Position numbers and translations under genes: made by a program. From the NCBI GenBank assembly GCA_964385995.1, contig CAYLRF010000050.1:1-10262 (forward strand): a DNA stretch of 10,262 bases. The letters are read 5' to 3'. The notes under the pieces are model-generated. The model saw only the letters and a list, made by a program, of their open reading frames with translations, had not been told where the DNA came from and searched no databases. This stretch comes from CAYLRF01 sp964385995 (lineage in GTDB: Bacteria; Bacillota; Clostridia; Lachnospirales; Lachnospiraceae). This document shows positions 1 through 6,962 of this stretch, piece by piece. Position 1 is the stretch's first letter. The number at the start of each line of letters is the position of its first letter.

Positions 1-18
1 TAACAGGAGGGGATAAAA

Positions 19-411
19 GTGGCGGACACTCAGTATTACGGCACAGGCAGGCGAAAAGAATCGGTCGCGAGGGTCTATCTTAAAACCGGTACCGGAAAGA
101 TTACCATAAATAAGCGTGATATCGACGAATATTTCGGAGTCGAGACCTTGAAAGTAATAGTTCGCCAGCCGCTGGTGGCCACGGACAGCGTGGGCAAATA
201 CGATGCGAACATCACGGTACACGGCGGCGGATATACCGGTCAGGCGGGCGCCATAAGACACGGCATCGCAAGAGCCCTCTTAGAGGCGGACGAAGGTCTG
301 CGGCCCGTCTTAAAAAAAAGCGGTTATCTCACGAGAGATTCCCGTATGAAAGAACGTAAGAAGTACGGTCTCAAGGCAGCCCGCAAAGCGCCGCAGTTCT
401 CAAAGCGTTAA
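19..411 (+). CDS. rpsI: 30S ribosomal protein S9
   Basis: The 130-residue protein matches the whole bacterial S9 family: an N-terminal YYGTGRRKESVARV motif, KITINKRDIDEYFG at about residues 28-41, a glycine-rich GGGYTGQAGAIRHGIARAL core, and the basic tail ending KAPQFSKR. That tail reaches toward the P-site tRNA in known ribosomes. The start is GTG at 19, preceded by AGGAGGGG at 5-12 with good spacing. S9 normally follows rplM (L13), and the TAA at positions 1-3 would fit the stop codon of that gene, but it cannot be confirmed from this window. A strong intrinsic terminator follows 30 bases after the stop, so rpsI looks like the end of its operon. Length and ends are normal for the family, so the gene looks intact. 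Confidence 0.97.
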   Translation: MADTQYYGTGRRKESVARVYLKTGTGKITINKRDIDEYFGVETLKVIVRQPLVATDSVGKYDANITVHGGGYTGQAGAIRHGIARALLEADEGLRPVLKKSGYLTRDSRMKERKKYGLKAARKAPQFSKR

Positions 412-441
412 CAGAGCGGAAAAATTCAATCAAAGCAGCTC

Positions 442-480
442 AAAAAGCCCGGGAATACGTCATTTTCCGGGCTTTTTCGA
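442..480 (+). terminator. Intrinsic terminator after rpsI
   Basis: AAAAAGCCCGG at 442-452 pairs perfectly with CCGGGCTTTTT at 467-477, and GAA/TTT (one G-T pair) extends the stem to 14 bp around an 8-base loop. The A-tract on the left and T-tract on the right mean it could work in both directions. It separates the ribosomal protein operon from the leucine region. Confidence 0.92.
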
Positions 481-699
481 TATCTGTTTATTTGATTTCC
501 TTTGGCGGGTTTTCGCTGGATGATCGGATTCACGTTCAAGCGTCATCCGTCCCTCAATTTCCCGGAGGAACATTTGCAGTCATTGGAAAGGTTACTGCAA
601 GTCCGTGTCAGAAAGCCCCCGTCGATCTGAAATACGCCGCGGTTTATCAGGACATTATCATTTTCGGTTTATACGGTTTATAGCCGGGGCAAAATTTCC
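481..699. other. Gene-free spacer upstream of the leuA promoter
   Basis: I see no convincing gene here. A 63-codon open frame at 492-683 starts with TTG, has no ribosome binding site and resembles nothing I know. Two small structures stand out: a 7-bp inverted repeat, TTGCAGT (574-580) and ACTGCAA (594-600), separated by 13 bases, and three direct copies of CGGTTTAT at 640-647, 665-672 and 674-681. The last copy ends 18 bases before the -35 box of the leuA promoter. Either could be a regulator site, but no known regulator is recognised. Confidence 0.4.
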
Positions 700-728
700 T
701 TGACATGGCCGGCCGGGGCGTTTAGAAT
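700..728 (+). promoter_or_regulatory. Sigma-70-type promoter of the leu T-box transcript
   Basis: The -35 box TTGACA (700-705) is a perfect consensus. It is followed by a 17-base spacer and TAGAAT (723-728), five of six matches to TATAAT. Initiation would fall near 735, just upstream of T-box stem I, which is where such a promoter should lie. No other promoter of this quality is seen upstream of leuA. Confidence 0.8.
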
Positions 729-970
729 TCAACCAGATGTAGACCTCAAGGTTTTAAAGGCTGTGACGAAGAGCGTTTCGGGATGGGACATCACAGAGAG
801 CCGGCGTGCGCTGAGAGCCGGTATGAATCGCCCGAAGCTACTCCCTTCCGAGCCGGATGCCTGAACAAACGCCGCACCGGCGATCAAGTAGGGTATCCCG
901 TGATTGCCGCGTCAGCGCATAGAAGTTGTCAGACTTCGATTGAGTGGCGGATTTATGACGGATCCGCAAT

Positions 971-1010
971 TTGAGTGGTACCGCGAGTGATAGATATTCA
1001 CCCGTCTCAA
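971..1010 (+). promoter_or_regulatory. T-box antiterminator element
   Basis: TTGAG (971-975) pairs with CTCAA (1006-1010). The T-box bulge TGGTACC follows, and an upper helix forms from GTGA (987-990) with TCAC (998-1001), extended by CG pairs. CTCAA and TCACCCG are also the left arm of the downstream terminator, so the two structures exclude each other, as the T-box mechanism requires. Confidence 0.82.
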
Positions 1011-1036
1011 AGAAAATTTGAGGCGGGTGTATTTTT
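999..1036 (+). terminator. T-box-controlled intrinsic terminator
   Basis: A 13-bp stem forms between 999-1011 and 1017-1029 with one G-T pair and a five-base GAAAA loop. A TATTTTT tract follows at 1030-1036. It ends 53 bases before leuA and overlaps the antiterminator. It should form when charged tRNA-Leu is abundant and stop transcription before leuA. Confidence 0.9.
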
Positions 1037-1089
1037 GATATTACAATTTTACCGGCCGCGTTATCGGCAGGAAGGAGAATAATAAAATC

Positions 1090-2757
1090 ATGATGGACGC
1101 GAGTAAATACCGGCCGGGTTATTTCCCCGTTTCGACCGAGTATACAAAGTGGGTGAAAAAAGATCATATAGAGAAGGCGCCGATCTGGTGCAGCGTGGAT
1201 ATGAGAGACGGCAATCAAAGCCTTGTCATACCCATGAGCCTTAAGGAAAAACTGGAGTTTTATCAGGTGCTTCTTGACGTGGGTTTTAAGGAAATAGAGG
1301 TGGGATTTCCCGCCGCCAGCGACACGGAGTACGATTTTTTGCGGACACTCATAGACAGGGACATGATCCCCGATGATGTGACCGTGCAGGTGCTCACGCA
1401 ATGCCGCGAACATATTATAAGGAAGACTTTCGACGCGTGCCGCGGCGCCAAATGCGCAATCATTCATTTTTACAATTCCGTGAGCGTCGCGCAGAGAGAG
1501 CAGGTATTTCGCAAATCTAAAGAAGAGATAAAGCAGATAGCGGTGGACGGCGCGATACTCGTAAAAAAACTCGCGGCCGAATACGAGGGAAATTTCCGCT
1601 ATGAGTATTCGCCCGAGTCATTCACGGGCGCGGAGCCCGATTACGCGCTCGAAGTATGCAATGCCGTGCTGGACGTACTGGAGCCGAGCGAGGATAACAA
1701 CGTAATCATAAATATCCCCGTTACCGTGGAGATGAGTATGCCGCACGTCTACGCCTCGCAGATCGAATATATCAGCGAAAATCTCAAATACCGCGATCAC
1801 GTCACCCTTTCCGTGCATCCGCACAACGACCGCGGAACAGGCGTCGCCGACACCGAACTCGCGCTGCTGGCGGGCGCCGAGCGCGTGGAGGGGACGCTTT
1901 TCGGAAACGGCGAACGCACGGGAAATGTCGACATCATAACTCTCGCGCTTAATATGTACTCTCACGGCGTGGATCCGAAGCTGGATTTGTCCGATATGGT
2001 ATATTTGTCGGATAAATACGAAAAATGCACCGGCATGAAGATATACGAGAGAAGTCCCTACGCGGGCGCGCTGGTCTTCGCGGCGTTTTCGGGAAGCCAT
2101 CAGGACGCTATCGCGAAAGGCATGAAATACCGCGAGGAAAATCACCTGCACGAGTGGACCGTGCCTTACATACCGATAGATCCGAAAGATATCGGACGCA
2201 CCTATGACGCGGATGTCATCCGTGTAAATTCGCAGTCGGGGAAAGGCGGCATAGGATACATCCTTGAGCACTCCTACGGATTTAATCTGCCGCCCAAGAT
2301 GCGGGAACATTTCAGTTATATCTGCAAAGGCATATCCGACAGAGAGCACAGAGAGCTTAAGCCGGATGAGATCTACGAGATATTCCGCTCAAATTATCTT
2401 AAGGTGCCGGGAAGCGTCCGCATAGAGCATGTGGATTTCCTCGAAAACGGCGATGTGGTAAAGCTTCGGATCAAATTCTCCGAGAACGGTGACGAGACCG
2501 TGATCGAAGCCGCCGGAAACGGCACGATAAACGCCATGAATAATGCGCTTAAGGCCTATACCGGAAAGAATTACGTACTTCAGGTATACAGCCAGCACAG
2601 CATGGAAGGCCGAGGTTCCGAGAGCGTCGCGGCGTCCTACATAGGCCTCGAAAAGGATCGCAGACTGTACTGGGGCGCGGGGACAGACACCGATGTCATG
2701 AAAGCGAACATCAAGGCTCTCTTAAGCGCGTTTAACAACATGATGATATCAGGGTAG
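1090..2757 (+). CDS. leuA: 2-isopropylmalate synthase, type 2
   Basis: LeuA condenses acetyl-CoA with 2-ketoisovalerate to form 2-isopropylmalate, the committed step of leucine synthesis in the cytoplasm. The 555-residue length and the N-terminal sequence before the barrel fit the type-2 (Corynebacterium/fungal-like) branch, not the roughly 510-residue type 1. Visible motifs are DMRDGNQSL (residues 37-45, catalytic Arg39 and metal-binding Asp40), HPHNDRGTG (243-251, metal-binding His243 and His245) and GNGERTGNVDI (272-282). About 120 C-terminal residues, including the GNGTINAMNNALKAY segment, resemble the regulatory domain that binds leucine, so feedback inhibition is expected from the family. 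Two tandem ATG codons (1090 and 1093) follow GGAG at 1074-1077. The first is taken because its spacing, though long at 12 bases, is shorter. The gene lies directly behind the leucine T-box and leads the leu cluster. Confidence 0.96.
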   Translation: MMDASKYRPGYFPVSTEYTKWVKKDHIEKAPIWCSVDMRDGNQSLVIPMSLKEKLEFYQVLLDVGFKEIEVGFPAASDTEYDFLRTLIDRDMIPDDVTVQVLTQCREHIIRKTFDACRGAKCAIIHFYNSVSVAQREQVFRKSKEEIKQIAVDGAILVKKLAAEYEGNFRYEYSPESFTGAEPDYALEVCNAVLDVLEPSEDNNVIINIPVTVEMSMPHVYASQIEYISENLKYRDHVTLSVHPHNDRGTGVADTELALLAGAERVEGTLFGNGERTGNVDIITLALNMYSHGVDPKLDLSDMVYLSDKYEKCTGMKIYERSPYAGALVFAAFSGSHQDAIAKGMKYREENHLHEWTVPYIPIDPKDIGRTYDADVIRVNSQSGKGGIGYILEHSYGFNLPPKMREHFSYICKGISDREHRELKPDEIYEIFRSNYLKVPGSVRIEHVDFLENGDVVKLRIKFSENGDETVIEAAGNGTINAMNNALKAYTGKNYVLQVYSQHSMEGRGSESVAASYIGLEKDRRLYWGAGTDTDVMKANIKALLSAFNNMMISG

Positions 2758-2849
2758 AAGCCATTGACCTTAAGGCGTGCCTGCATACCGGCGGGAAAAA
2801 GGTTATCTGACCGCCCCGACATCATATATTTGTAAGGAGGACTTCAGAC

Positions 2850-4112
2850 ATGGGAATGACGATGACACAAAAGATTCTGGCGGCGCACGCGGGACTTAAA
2901 GAGGTGCGGGCGGGTCAGCTTATAAAAGCGAAGGTTGACATCGTGCTCGGAAACGATATCACCACTCCCGTAGCCATAAAGGAATTTCAAAAAGCCGGCT
3001 TCGACGAAGTATTTGACAAAGACCGCGTAGCCATCGTGCTGGATCATTTCGTGCCGAACAAGGATATCAAAGCCGCCGAGCAGTCAAAAATCTGCCGCGA
3101 CTTCGCCGTGAGCCATAACATCAGTCACTTCTATGACGTCGGGAAGATGGGGATAGAACACGCTCTGCTTCCCGAGCAGGGAGTGGTCACCGCCGGCGAC
3201 TGTATCATCGGCGCGGACAGCCATACCTGCACCTACGGAGCGCTCGGCGCGTTTTCCACCGGTGTCGGCTCCACTGACATGGCGGCGGGCATGGCGACGG
3301 GCGAAGCGTGGTTTAAGACGCCGTCCGCCATACGCTTTAACCTTACCGGCTCTCTTCCCGCGGGCTGCGGCGGCAAGGACGTGATCCTGACCGTCATCGG
3401 CATGACAGGCGTCGACGGCGCGTTATATAAGAGCATGGAATTTACGGGAAGCGGCGTAAAAAGTCTTTCCATGGATGACCGTCTTTGTATCTGCAATATG
3501 GCCATAGAAGCGGGCGCCAAAAACGCGATTTTCCCCGTGGATGAAGTGACGAGAGCATATCTTAGGGGAAGAAGCGAGCGGGAGCCTGTCACGTATACGG
3601 CCGACGGTGACGCGGAGTATGAAAAGACCGTAAATATAGACCTTTCGCGGGTCGTTCCCACCGTGGCCTGTCCGCATTTACCCGAAAACACACGTCCCGC
3701 GAGCGAACTGCACGGCGTAAAGATAGATCAGGTAGTCATAGGAAGCTGCACGAACGGACGCCTCGAGGATATGCGGGCCGCCTATGAGATATTGAAGGGA
3801 AAGAAAGTAGCGGAGCATGTACGGTGTATCATCATACCCGCCACCATGCGAATCCTGCGCGAATGTGTGGAGCGCGGCTGGTATACGGCCTTCATAGACG
3901 CTGGCGCCGTCGTCTCCACGCCGACCTGCGGGCCGTGTCTGGGCGGATACATGGGCATATTGGCAAACGGGGAGAAATGCGTCGCGACGACGAACCGCAA
4001 CTTCGTGGGACGCATGGGACACACCGGAAGCGAAGTATACCTCGCCTCGCCTCAGACGGCGGCCGCCAGCGCCATAGCGGGATATATCACCGAGGCTGAG
4101 GAAATATCGTAA
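2850..4112 (+). CDS. leuC: 3-isopropylmalate dehydratase large subunit
   Basis: LeuC with LeuD isomerises 2-isopropylmalate to 3-isopropylmalate through a [4Fe-4S] cluster. The 420-residue protein has the aconitase-family layout. A DSHTCTYGALGAFSTGVGSTD segment lies at about residues 124-144, and the three expected cluster ligands are Cys300 (GSCTNGR) and Cys360 and Cys363 (TPTCGPCLGG). Its length fits the short type-2 branch common in clostridia and archaea; the enterobacterial form has about 466 residues. ATG 2850 follows AAGGAGG (2834-2840) with good spacing, and a second in-frame ATG at 2856 is less well placed. The gene starts 92 bases after leuA, with no terminator seen between them. 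The usual tight junction with leuD is absent: a 364-base spacer with repeats and a gap follows. Confidence 0.97.
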   Translation: MGMTMTQKILAAHAGLKEVRAGQLIKAKVDIVLGNDITTPVAIKEFQKAGFDEVFDKDRVAIVLDHFVPNKDIKAAEQSKICRDFAVSHNISHFYDVGKMGIEHALLPEQGVVTAGDCIIGADSHTCTYGALGAFSTGVGSTDMAAGMATGEAWFKTPSAIRFNLTGSLPAGCGGKDVILTVIGMTGVDGALYKSMEFTGSGVKSLSMDDRLCICNMAIEAGAKNAIFPVDEVTRAYLRGRSEREPVTYTADGDAEYEKTVNIDLSRVVPTVACPHLPENTRPASELHGVKIDQVVIGSCTNGRLEDMRAAYEILKGKKVAEHVRCIIIPATMRILRECVERGWYTAFIDAGAVVSTPTCGPCLGGYMGILANGEKCVATTNRNFVGRMGHTGSEVYLASPQTAAASAIAGYITEAEEIS

Positions 4113-4160
4113 GACGCGCTATTAAGCACGGATTTGCCGCCGCGCCCGCGCGTTTCGCGT

Positions 4161-4440
4161 CTTCCTTAGGATTTTGAAAAAAAGCGTACGGCGACCTGCT
4201 TCCTTAGGGTTTTGAAAAAAGCGTACGGTGACCTGCTTCCTTAGGGTTCGAGGCAAAATGAGCGCACGACGATGACCGACTTCCTCTANNNNNNNNNNNN
4301 NNNNNNNNNNNNNNNNNNNNNNNNNNNNNNNNNNNNNNNNNNNNNNNNNNNNNNNNNNNNNNNNNNNNNNNNNNNNNNNNNNNNNNNNAAATGAGCGCAC
4401 GATGATGACCGACTTCCTCTAGGGGTTGAAACAAAATGAG
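4161..4440. repeat. Degenerate 37-44 bp tandem repeat array between leuC and leuD
   Basis: Successive units begin with CTTCCTTAGG or CTTCCTCTAGG. Unit 1 is 4161-4198 (38 bp), unit 2 is 4199-4235 (37 bp) and unit 3 is 4236-4279 (44 bp). A further unit starts at 4280 and runs into the gap. After the gap the tail of one unit is at 4389-4412, and another starts at 4413 and decays toward leuD. Units 1 and 2 share GTTTTGAAAAAA-type and GCGTACGG segments. The later units share CAAAATGAGCGCACGA and GATGACCGA instead, so there are two subtypes. The copy number is unknown because of the N run. Reverse-strand open frames through the array keep a repeated peptide pattern but have no start signal, so I read it as non-coding. 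Confidence 0.85.
4289..4388. other. Assembly gap of 100 N in the leuC-leuD repeat array
   Basis: Exactly 100 N, a conventional scaffold gap length, so the true size is unknown. The 33 bases before the gap match those after it except for one position (ACGACGATG against ACGATGATG). The break therefore lies between two diverged repeat copies, and the missing sequence is probably more repeat units. Confidence 0.9.
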
Positions 4441-4476
4441 AGCGGCAGGCGCGAAAATGAAAGGACATGATTTACC

Positions 4477-4956
4477 ATGAAAACACAGGGAAAGGTATTT
4501 AAATACGCGGACAATGTCGACACGGACGTCATCATACCCGCCCGTTATCTGAACACTTCCGACCCGAAGGAACTGGCCGCTCATTGCATGGAGGATATTG
4601 ACCCGTCGTATGTGAAGGAGACGAAGCCCGGCGACGTGATAGTGGCGGGTAAGAATTTCGGCTGCGGCTCCTCCAGAGAGCACGCGCCCCTCGTGATAAA
4701 GGAGTGCGGCGCGGGATGCGTCATAGCCAAAAGCTTCGCCCGTATCTTCTATCGCAACGCCATCAATATCGGACTGCCCATATTGGAGTGCGAAGAAGCC
4801 GCGGACGGGATAAACGCGGGCGATGAGGTCTCCGTGGATTTTGATACCGGCGTGATAACAGATCTTACCACGAATAAATCTTACACGGCGCAGCCGTTTC
4901 CCGATTTTATACAGCATATCATCGAAAGCGGCGGACTGATGGCGTCGATCAGGTAA
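4477..4956 (+). CDS. leuD: 3-isopropylmalate dehydratase small subunit
   Basis: LeuD is the swivelling small subunit that completes the active site of the LeuCD isomerase. The 159-residue protein carries DNVDTDVIIPARYLNTSDP (residues 12-30) and the substrate-binding signature NFGCGSSREHAP (60-71). The loop after Ala22-Arg23-Tyr24 normally selects among isopropylmalate, homoaconitate and citramalate-type substrates. Together with leuA and leuB, the context favours isopropylmalate. The length is typical of the short type-2 branch. ATG 4477 is preceded by AAAGGA (4460-4465) with an 11-base spacing, a weaker site than those of leuA and leuC. The gene is normally coupled to leuC but here lies behind the repeat array, so balanced synthesis of the two subunits may depend on this separate start. 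Confidence 0.95.
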   Translation: MKTQGKVFKYADNVDTDVIIPARYLNTSDPKELAAHCMEDIDPSYVKETKPGDVIVAGKNFGCGSSREHAPLVIKECGAGCVIAKSFARIFYRNAINIGLPILECEEAADGINAGDEVSVDFDTGVITDLTTNKSYTAQPFPDFIQHIIESGGLMASIR

Positions 4957-5043
4957 GGGACGGCCGGGCGGCTTCGTTCCGTGACGAATATCGGGACGTT
5001 TAAATTCGCGGGCTATGATAAAGGCGCAAAACAGCGTCGGAAA

Positions 5044-5049
5044 AGAGGA
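5044..5049 (+). promoter_or_regulatory. Ribosome binding site deciding the leuB start
   Basis: AGAGGA lies 4 bases before ATG 5054. The in-frame ATG 13 codons upstream at 5015 has no purine-rich site before it, and its extra residues (IKAQNSVGKEEC) are not part of the conserved family N terminus. I therefore place the start at 5054. Confidence 0.75.
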
Positions 5050-5053
5050 ATGC

Positions 5054-6130
5054 ATGAAGAAGAATGTGGCGGTGATAAGGGGAGACGGTATCGGCCCTGA
5101 GATAGTGGATCAGGCTATTCGTGTGATGGATAAGGTAGCCTTAGTATACGGGCATGAATTTATTTACACGGATGTCGAAATGGGCGGCCGCGCCATAGAT
5201 AAGTATCACGATCCCCTCCCGGATGAAATGTTAAGGCGCTGCCTTGATTCGGACAGTGTCCTTCTCGGAGCGGTGGGCGGCCCGAAATGGAACGACGTGC
5301 CTGGAGATATGCGTCCCGAAAAGGGACTGCTTCGCGTAAGGGCGGGCCTTAAAGTATACAGTAACAACCGCCCCGCGAAGATATGGCCGCAGCTCGCGGA
5401 CGCTTCGCCGCTTAAACCATCCATCGTCGATAAGGGGATTGATTTTATCATCGTAAGAGAGCTTACGGGCGGCCTTTACTTCGGCGGGCACAGCACCGAG
5501 GTAAAAGACGGACGTGAGGTGGCGACCGATGTTCTCATCTACGGCGAGGATGAAATCGAGCGGATAGGAAGGATCGGATTCGAGACGGCGCGAAAGAGAA
5601 GGAAAAAGCTCTGCTCAGTGGAAAAGAGCAATGTTCTTGACTCAAGCCGCCTGTGGAAGAAGGTAATGCACCGAATCGCGCCCGATTATCCCGATGTCGA
5701 ACTTTCCGATATGCTCGTCGATAACTGCGCCATGCAGATAGTAAAGGATCCCTCGCAGTTCGACGTGATCGTGACCGAAAATATGTTCGGCGACATCCTC
5801 TCCGACGAGGCTTCAATGATAACGGGTTCCATCGGCATGATCCCGTCATCGAGTCTCGGCGCCACAAGCAGGGGGCTTTACGAACCCATCCACGGCTCGG
5901 CGCCCGACATCGCGGGAAAGGACGTGGCGAATCCCATCGGCACGATCCTCTCGGCGGCGATGATGCTGCGTTACAGTTTTGATATGCCGGCGGAGGCGGA
6001 CGCCATCGAAAAGGCCGTCGGGAAATTTCTGGACGACGGCTACCGCACGGCCGATATAGCCAAAAGCGGCGCGACGACGGTCGGATGTTCCGAGTGCGGA
6101 CGGATTATCGCGAAAAATATCACGAAATAA
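5054..6130 (+). CDS. leuB: 3-isopropylmalate dehydrogenase
   Basis: LeuB oxidises and decarboxylates 3-isopropylmalate with NAD+ to give 2-ketoisocaproate, the last leucine-specific step before transamination. From the chosen start the protein has 358 residues and begins MKKNVAVIRGDGIGPEIV, as the family does. Seen in order are LLGAVGGPKW, RELTGGLYFG (135-144), EKSNVLD with Lys191, VDNCAM with Asp223, and NMFGDILSDEAS with Asp247 and Asp251. The spacing Lys-32-Asp-24-Asp-4-Asp equals that of the catalytic Lys185/Asp217/Asp241/Asp245 set of the Thermus enzyme. The cofactor region EPIHGSAPDIAGKDVANPIGT favours NAD use. A longer in-frame start at 5015 is possible but has no binding site. The gene follows leuD by 97 bases with no terminator seen between them. 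No clear terminator follows leuB either, so readthrough toward efp cannot be excluded. Confidence 0.95.
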   Translation: MKKNVAVIRGDGIGPEIVDQAIRVMDKVALVYGHEFIYTDVEMGGRAIDKYHDPLPDEMLRRCLDSDSVLLGAVGGPKWNDVPGDMRPEKGLLRVRAGLKVYSNNRPAKIWPQLADASPLKPSIVDKGIDFIIVRELTGGLYFGGHSTEVKDGREVATDVLIYGEDEIERIGRIGFETARKRRKKLCSVEKSNVLDSSRLWKKVMHRIAPDYPDVELSDMLVDNCAMQIVKDPSQFDVIVTENMFGDILSDEASMITGSIGMIPSSSLGATSRGLYEPIHGSAPDIAGKDVANPIGTILSAAMMLRYSFDMPAEADAIEKAVGKFLDDGYRTADIAKSGATTVGCSECGRIIAKNITK

Positions 6131-6209
6131 GATTTTAAGGCAGAAGTCGTCTATCAGCGCTTCATGCGGCGTGTGAAGGCGGGAAGGACGTTTTCAAACC
6201 GTCTTACTC

Positions 6210-6300
6210 GGGGTTGTAATCTGACTCGGGATTTGTAATCTGACTCGTGGTTTGTAATCTGACCCGGGATTTGTAATCTGACCCGGGATTTTTAATTATG
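6210..6300. repeat. 19-bp tandem repeat upstream of efp
   Basis: Four and a half copies lie head to tail: 6210-6227 (18 bp), 6228-6246, 6247-6265, 6266-6284 (19 bp each) and a decaying copy at 6285-6300. The unit is GGGATTTGTAATCTGACTC, with variants at its first and last bases. TTTGTAATCTGAC or TTGTAATCTGAC is invariant in the four full copies. The array ends about 45 bases before the efp start codon. The last units overlap a weak promoter-like arrangement (TTGTAA 6271-6276, 17 bases, AATTAT), so these could be regulator sites or a simple minisatellite. The remainder of 6131-6344 shows nothing else I can support. Confidence 0.92.
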
Positions 6301-6344
6301 AAGGAAAAGCGGCAAGGCTTAAATTGTCAAGGAGGTAAAATGTT

Positions 6345-6902
6345 ATGATAGCAGCGGGAGAATTCAGGAACGGTGTCACACTTGAGATAGACGGAAACGT
6401 TTATCAGATCATAGAGTTTCAGCATGTGAAGCCCGGAAAGGGAGCGGCGTTTGTCCGTACCAAGTTAAAGAACATCATAAACGGCGGCGTGGTGGAAAAG
6501 ACGTTCCGCCCCACCGAGAAGTTCCCGCCGGCGCATATTGACAGAAAAGACATGCAGTATCTGTACGCGGACGGCGATTTGTATTATTTCATGGATGTGG
6601 AGACTTACGATCAGATAGCGTTAAATAAGGAGACCATCGGCGACTCGTTAAAATTCGTCAAGGAAAACGAGATGGTGAAGGTCTGCTCCTATAACGGCAA
6701 CGTGTTCGCGGTCGAGCCTCCGCTTTTCGTGGAGCTGGCCATCCTCGAGACGGAGCCAGGGTTTAAGGGAGATACGGCGACGGGAGCCACGAAGCCCGCG
6801 ACCGTGGAGACGGGAGCCGTCGTAAATGTCCCGCTTTTCGTGGATACAGGCGATGTGCTTAAGATAGACACCCGCACCGGAGAGTATCTCTCGAGAGTGT
6901 GA
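6345..6902 (+). CDS. efp: Translation elongation factor P
   Basis: EF-P binds the ribosome near the E site and relieves stalling at consecutive prolines. The 185-residue protein shows the full three-domain pattern: an N-terminal KOW-like domain from MIAAGEFRNGVTLEIDG, the loop HVKPGKGAAFVR (27-38) with Lys32 at the tip that is modified in other bacteria, a middle domain with MQYLYADGDLYYFMD, and a C-terminal domain with GATKPATVETGAVVNVPLFVDTGD and the ending KIDTRTGEYLSRV. Lys32 at the tip fits the Bacillus-type EF-P, whose modification differs from the E. coli beta-lysine. No modifying enzyme is present in the window. ATG 6345 follows GGAGG at 6331-6335. An out-of-frame ATG at 6340 is ignored. 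It converges on pduL with a 60-base gap, and I see no clear terminator in it. Confidence 0.97.
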   Translation: MIAAGEFRNGVTLEIDGNVYQIIEFQHVKPGKGAAFVRTKLKNIINGGVVEKTFRPTEKFPPAHIDRKDMQYLYADGDLYYFMDVETYDQIALNKETIGDSLKFVKENEMVKVCSYNGNVFAVEPPLFVELAILETEPGFKGDTATGATKPATVETGAVVNVPLFVDTGDVLKIDTRTGEYLSRV

Positions 6903-6962
6903 TTTCGGGAAAGCTCACGAGGAGACGGGCCTTCCCCCGCGCACGGCGCCCGAGCGGCTCCT

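Larger units (their letters stand above)
735..1036 (+). ncRNA. T-box riboswitch leader (tRNA-Leu) upstream of leuA
   Basis: A T-box leader is a cis-acting RNA that binds a specific tRNA and lets transcription continue when that tRNA is uncharged. Stem I is closed by GGCT (759-762) with AGCC (851-854), then TTCGGG (777-782) with CCCGAA (831-836). It carries the conserved GACGAAGAG (765-773) and two GAGAGCCGG elements (796-804, 813-821) typical of the distal stem I region. The specifier region reads CTACTC (838-843). CTC lies six bases before GAG, as in the B. subtilis tyrS leader as I recall it, and CTA is also a leucine codon. The T-box core TGGTACCGCG sits at 976-985. Its UGGU (976-979) would pair with ACCA, the expected 3' end of tRNA-Leu with an A discriminator. 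The antiterminator (971-1010) and terminator share the CTCAA strand. The exact specifier codon is inferred, and the 5' end is set from the promoter. Confidence 0.9.

Noticed and set aside
492..683. 63-codon plus-strand frame after the rpsI terminator
   Set aside because: It has a TTG start, no ribosome binding site, no recognisable motif, and ends just before the leuA promoter.
783..974. Open frame inside the T-box leader
   Set aside because: The bases are explained by stem I and following structures. There is no ribosome binding site, and T-box control does not use a leader peptide.
838..1467. Long minus-strand open frame (209 codons) over the T-box and the start of leuA
   Set aside because: It overlaps a clear RNA element and the leuA coding region, has no ribosome binding site and resembles no family. 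It is a shadow of the leuA frame.
1618..2349. Minus-strand open frame of 243 codons inside leuA
   Set aside because: It lies fully inside leuA, which has full-length conserved motifs. The frame has low-complexity shadow composition and no start signal.
4204..5055. Minus-strand frame spanning the repeat array, the N run and leuD
   Set aside because: It runs through undetermined bases and antisense to leuD, with no start signal. Its repeated peptide only reflects the DNA repeats.
6210..6300. CRISPR array
   Set aside because: Units abut each other without spacers and are too short. The same holds for the other three repeat blocks. No cas gene is present.
6903..6962. Terminator between efp and pduL
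   Set aside because: CGGGC (6926-6930) and GCCCG (6948-6952) could pair, but the loop is long and no T-tract follows on either strand.
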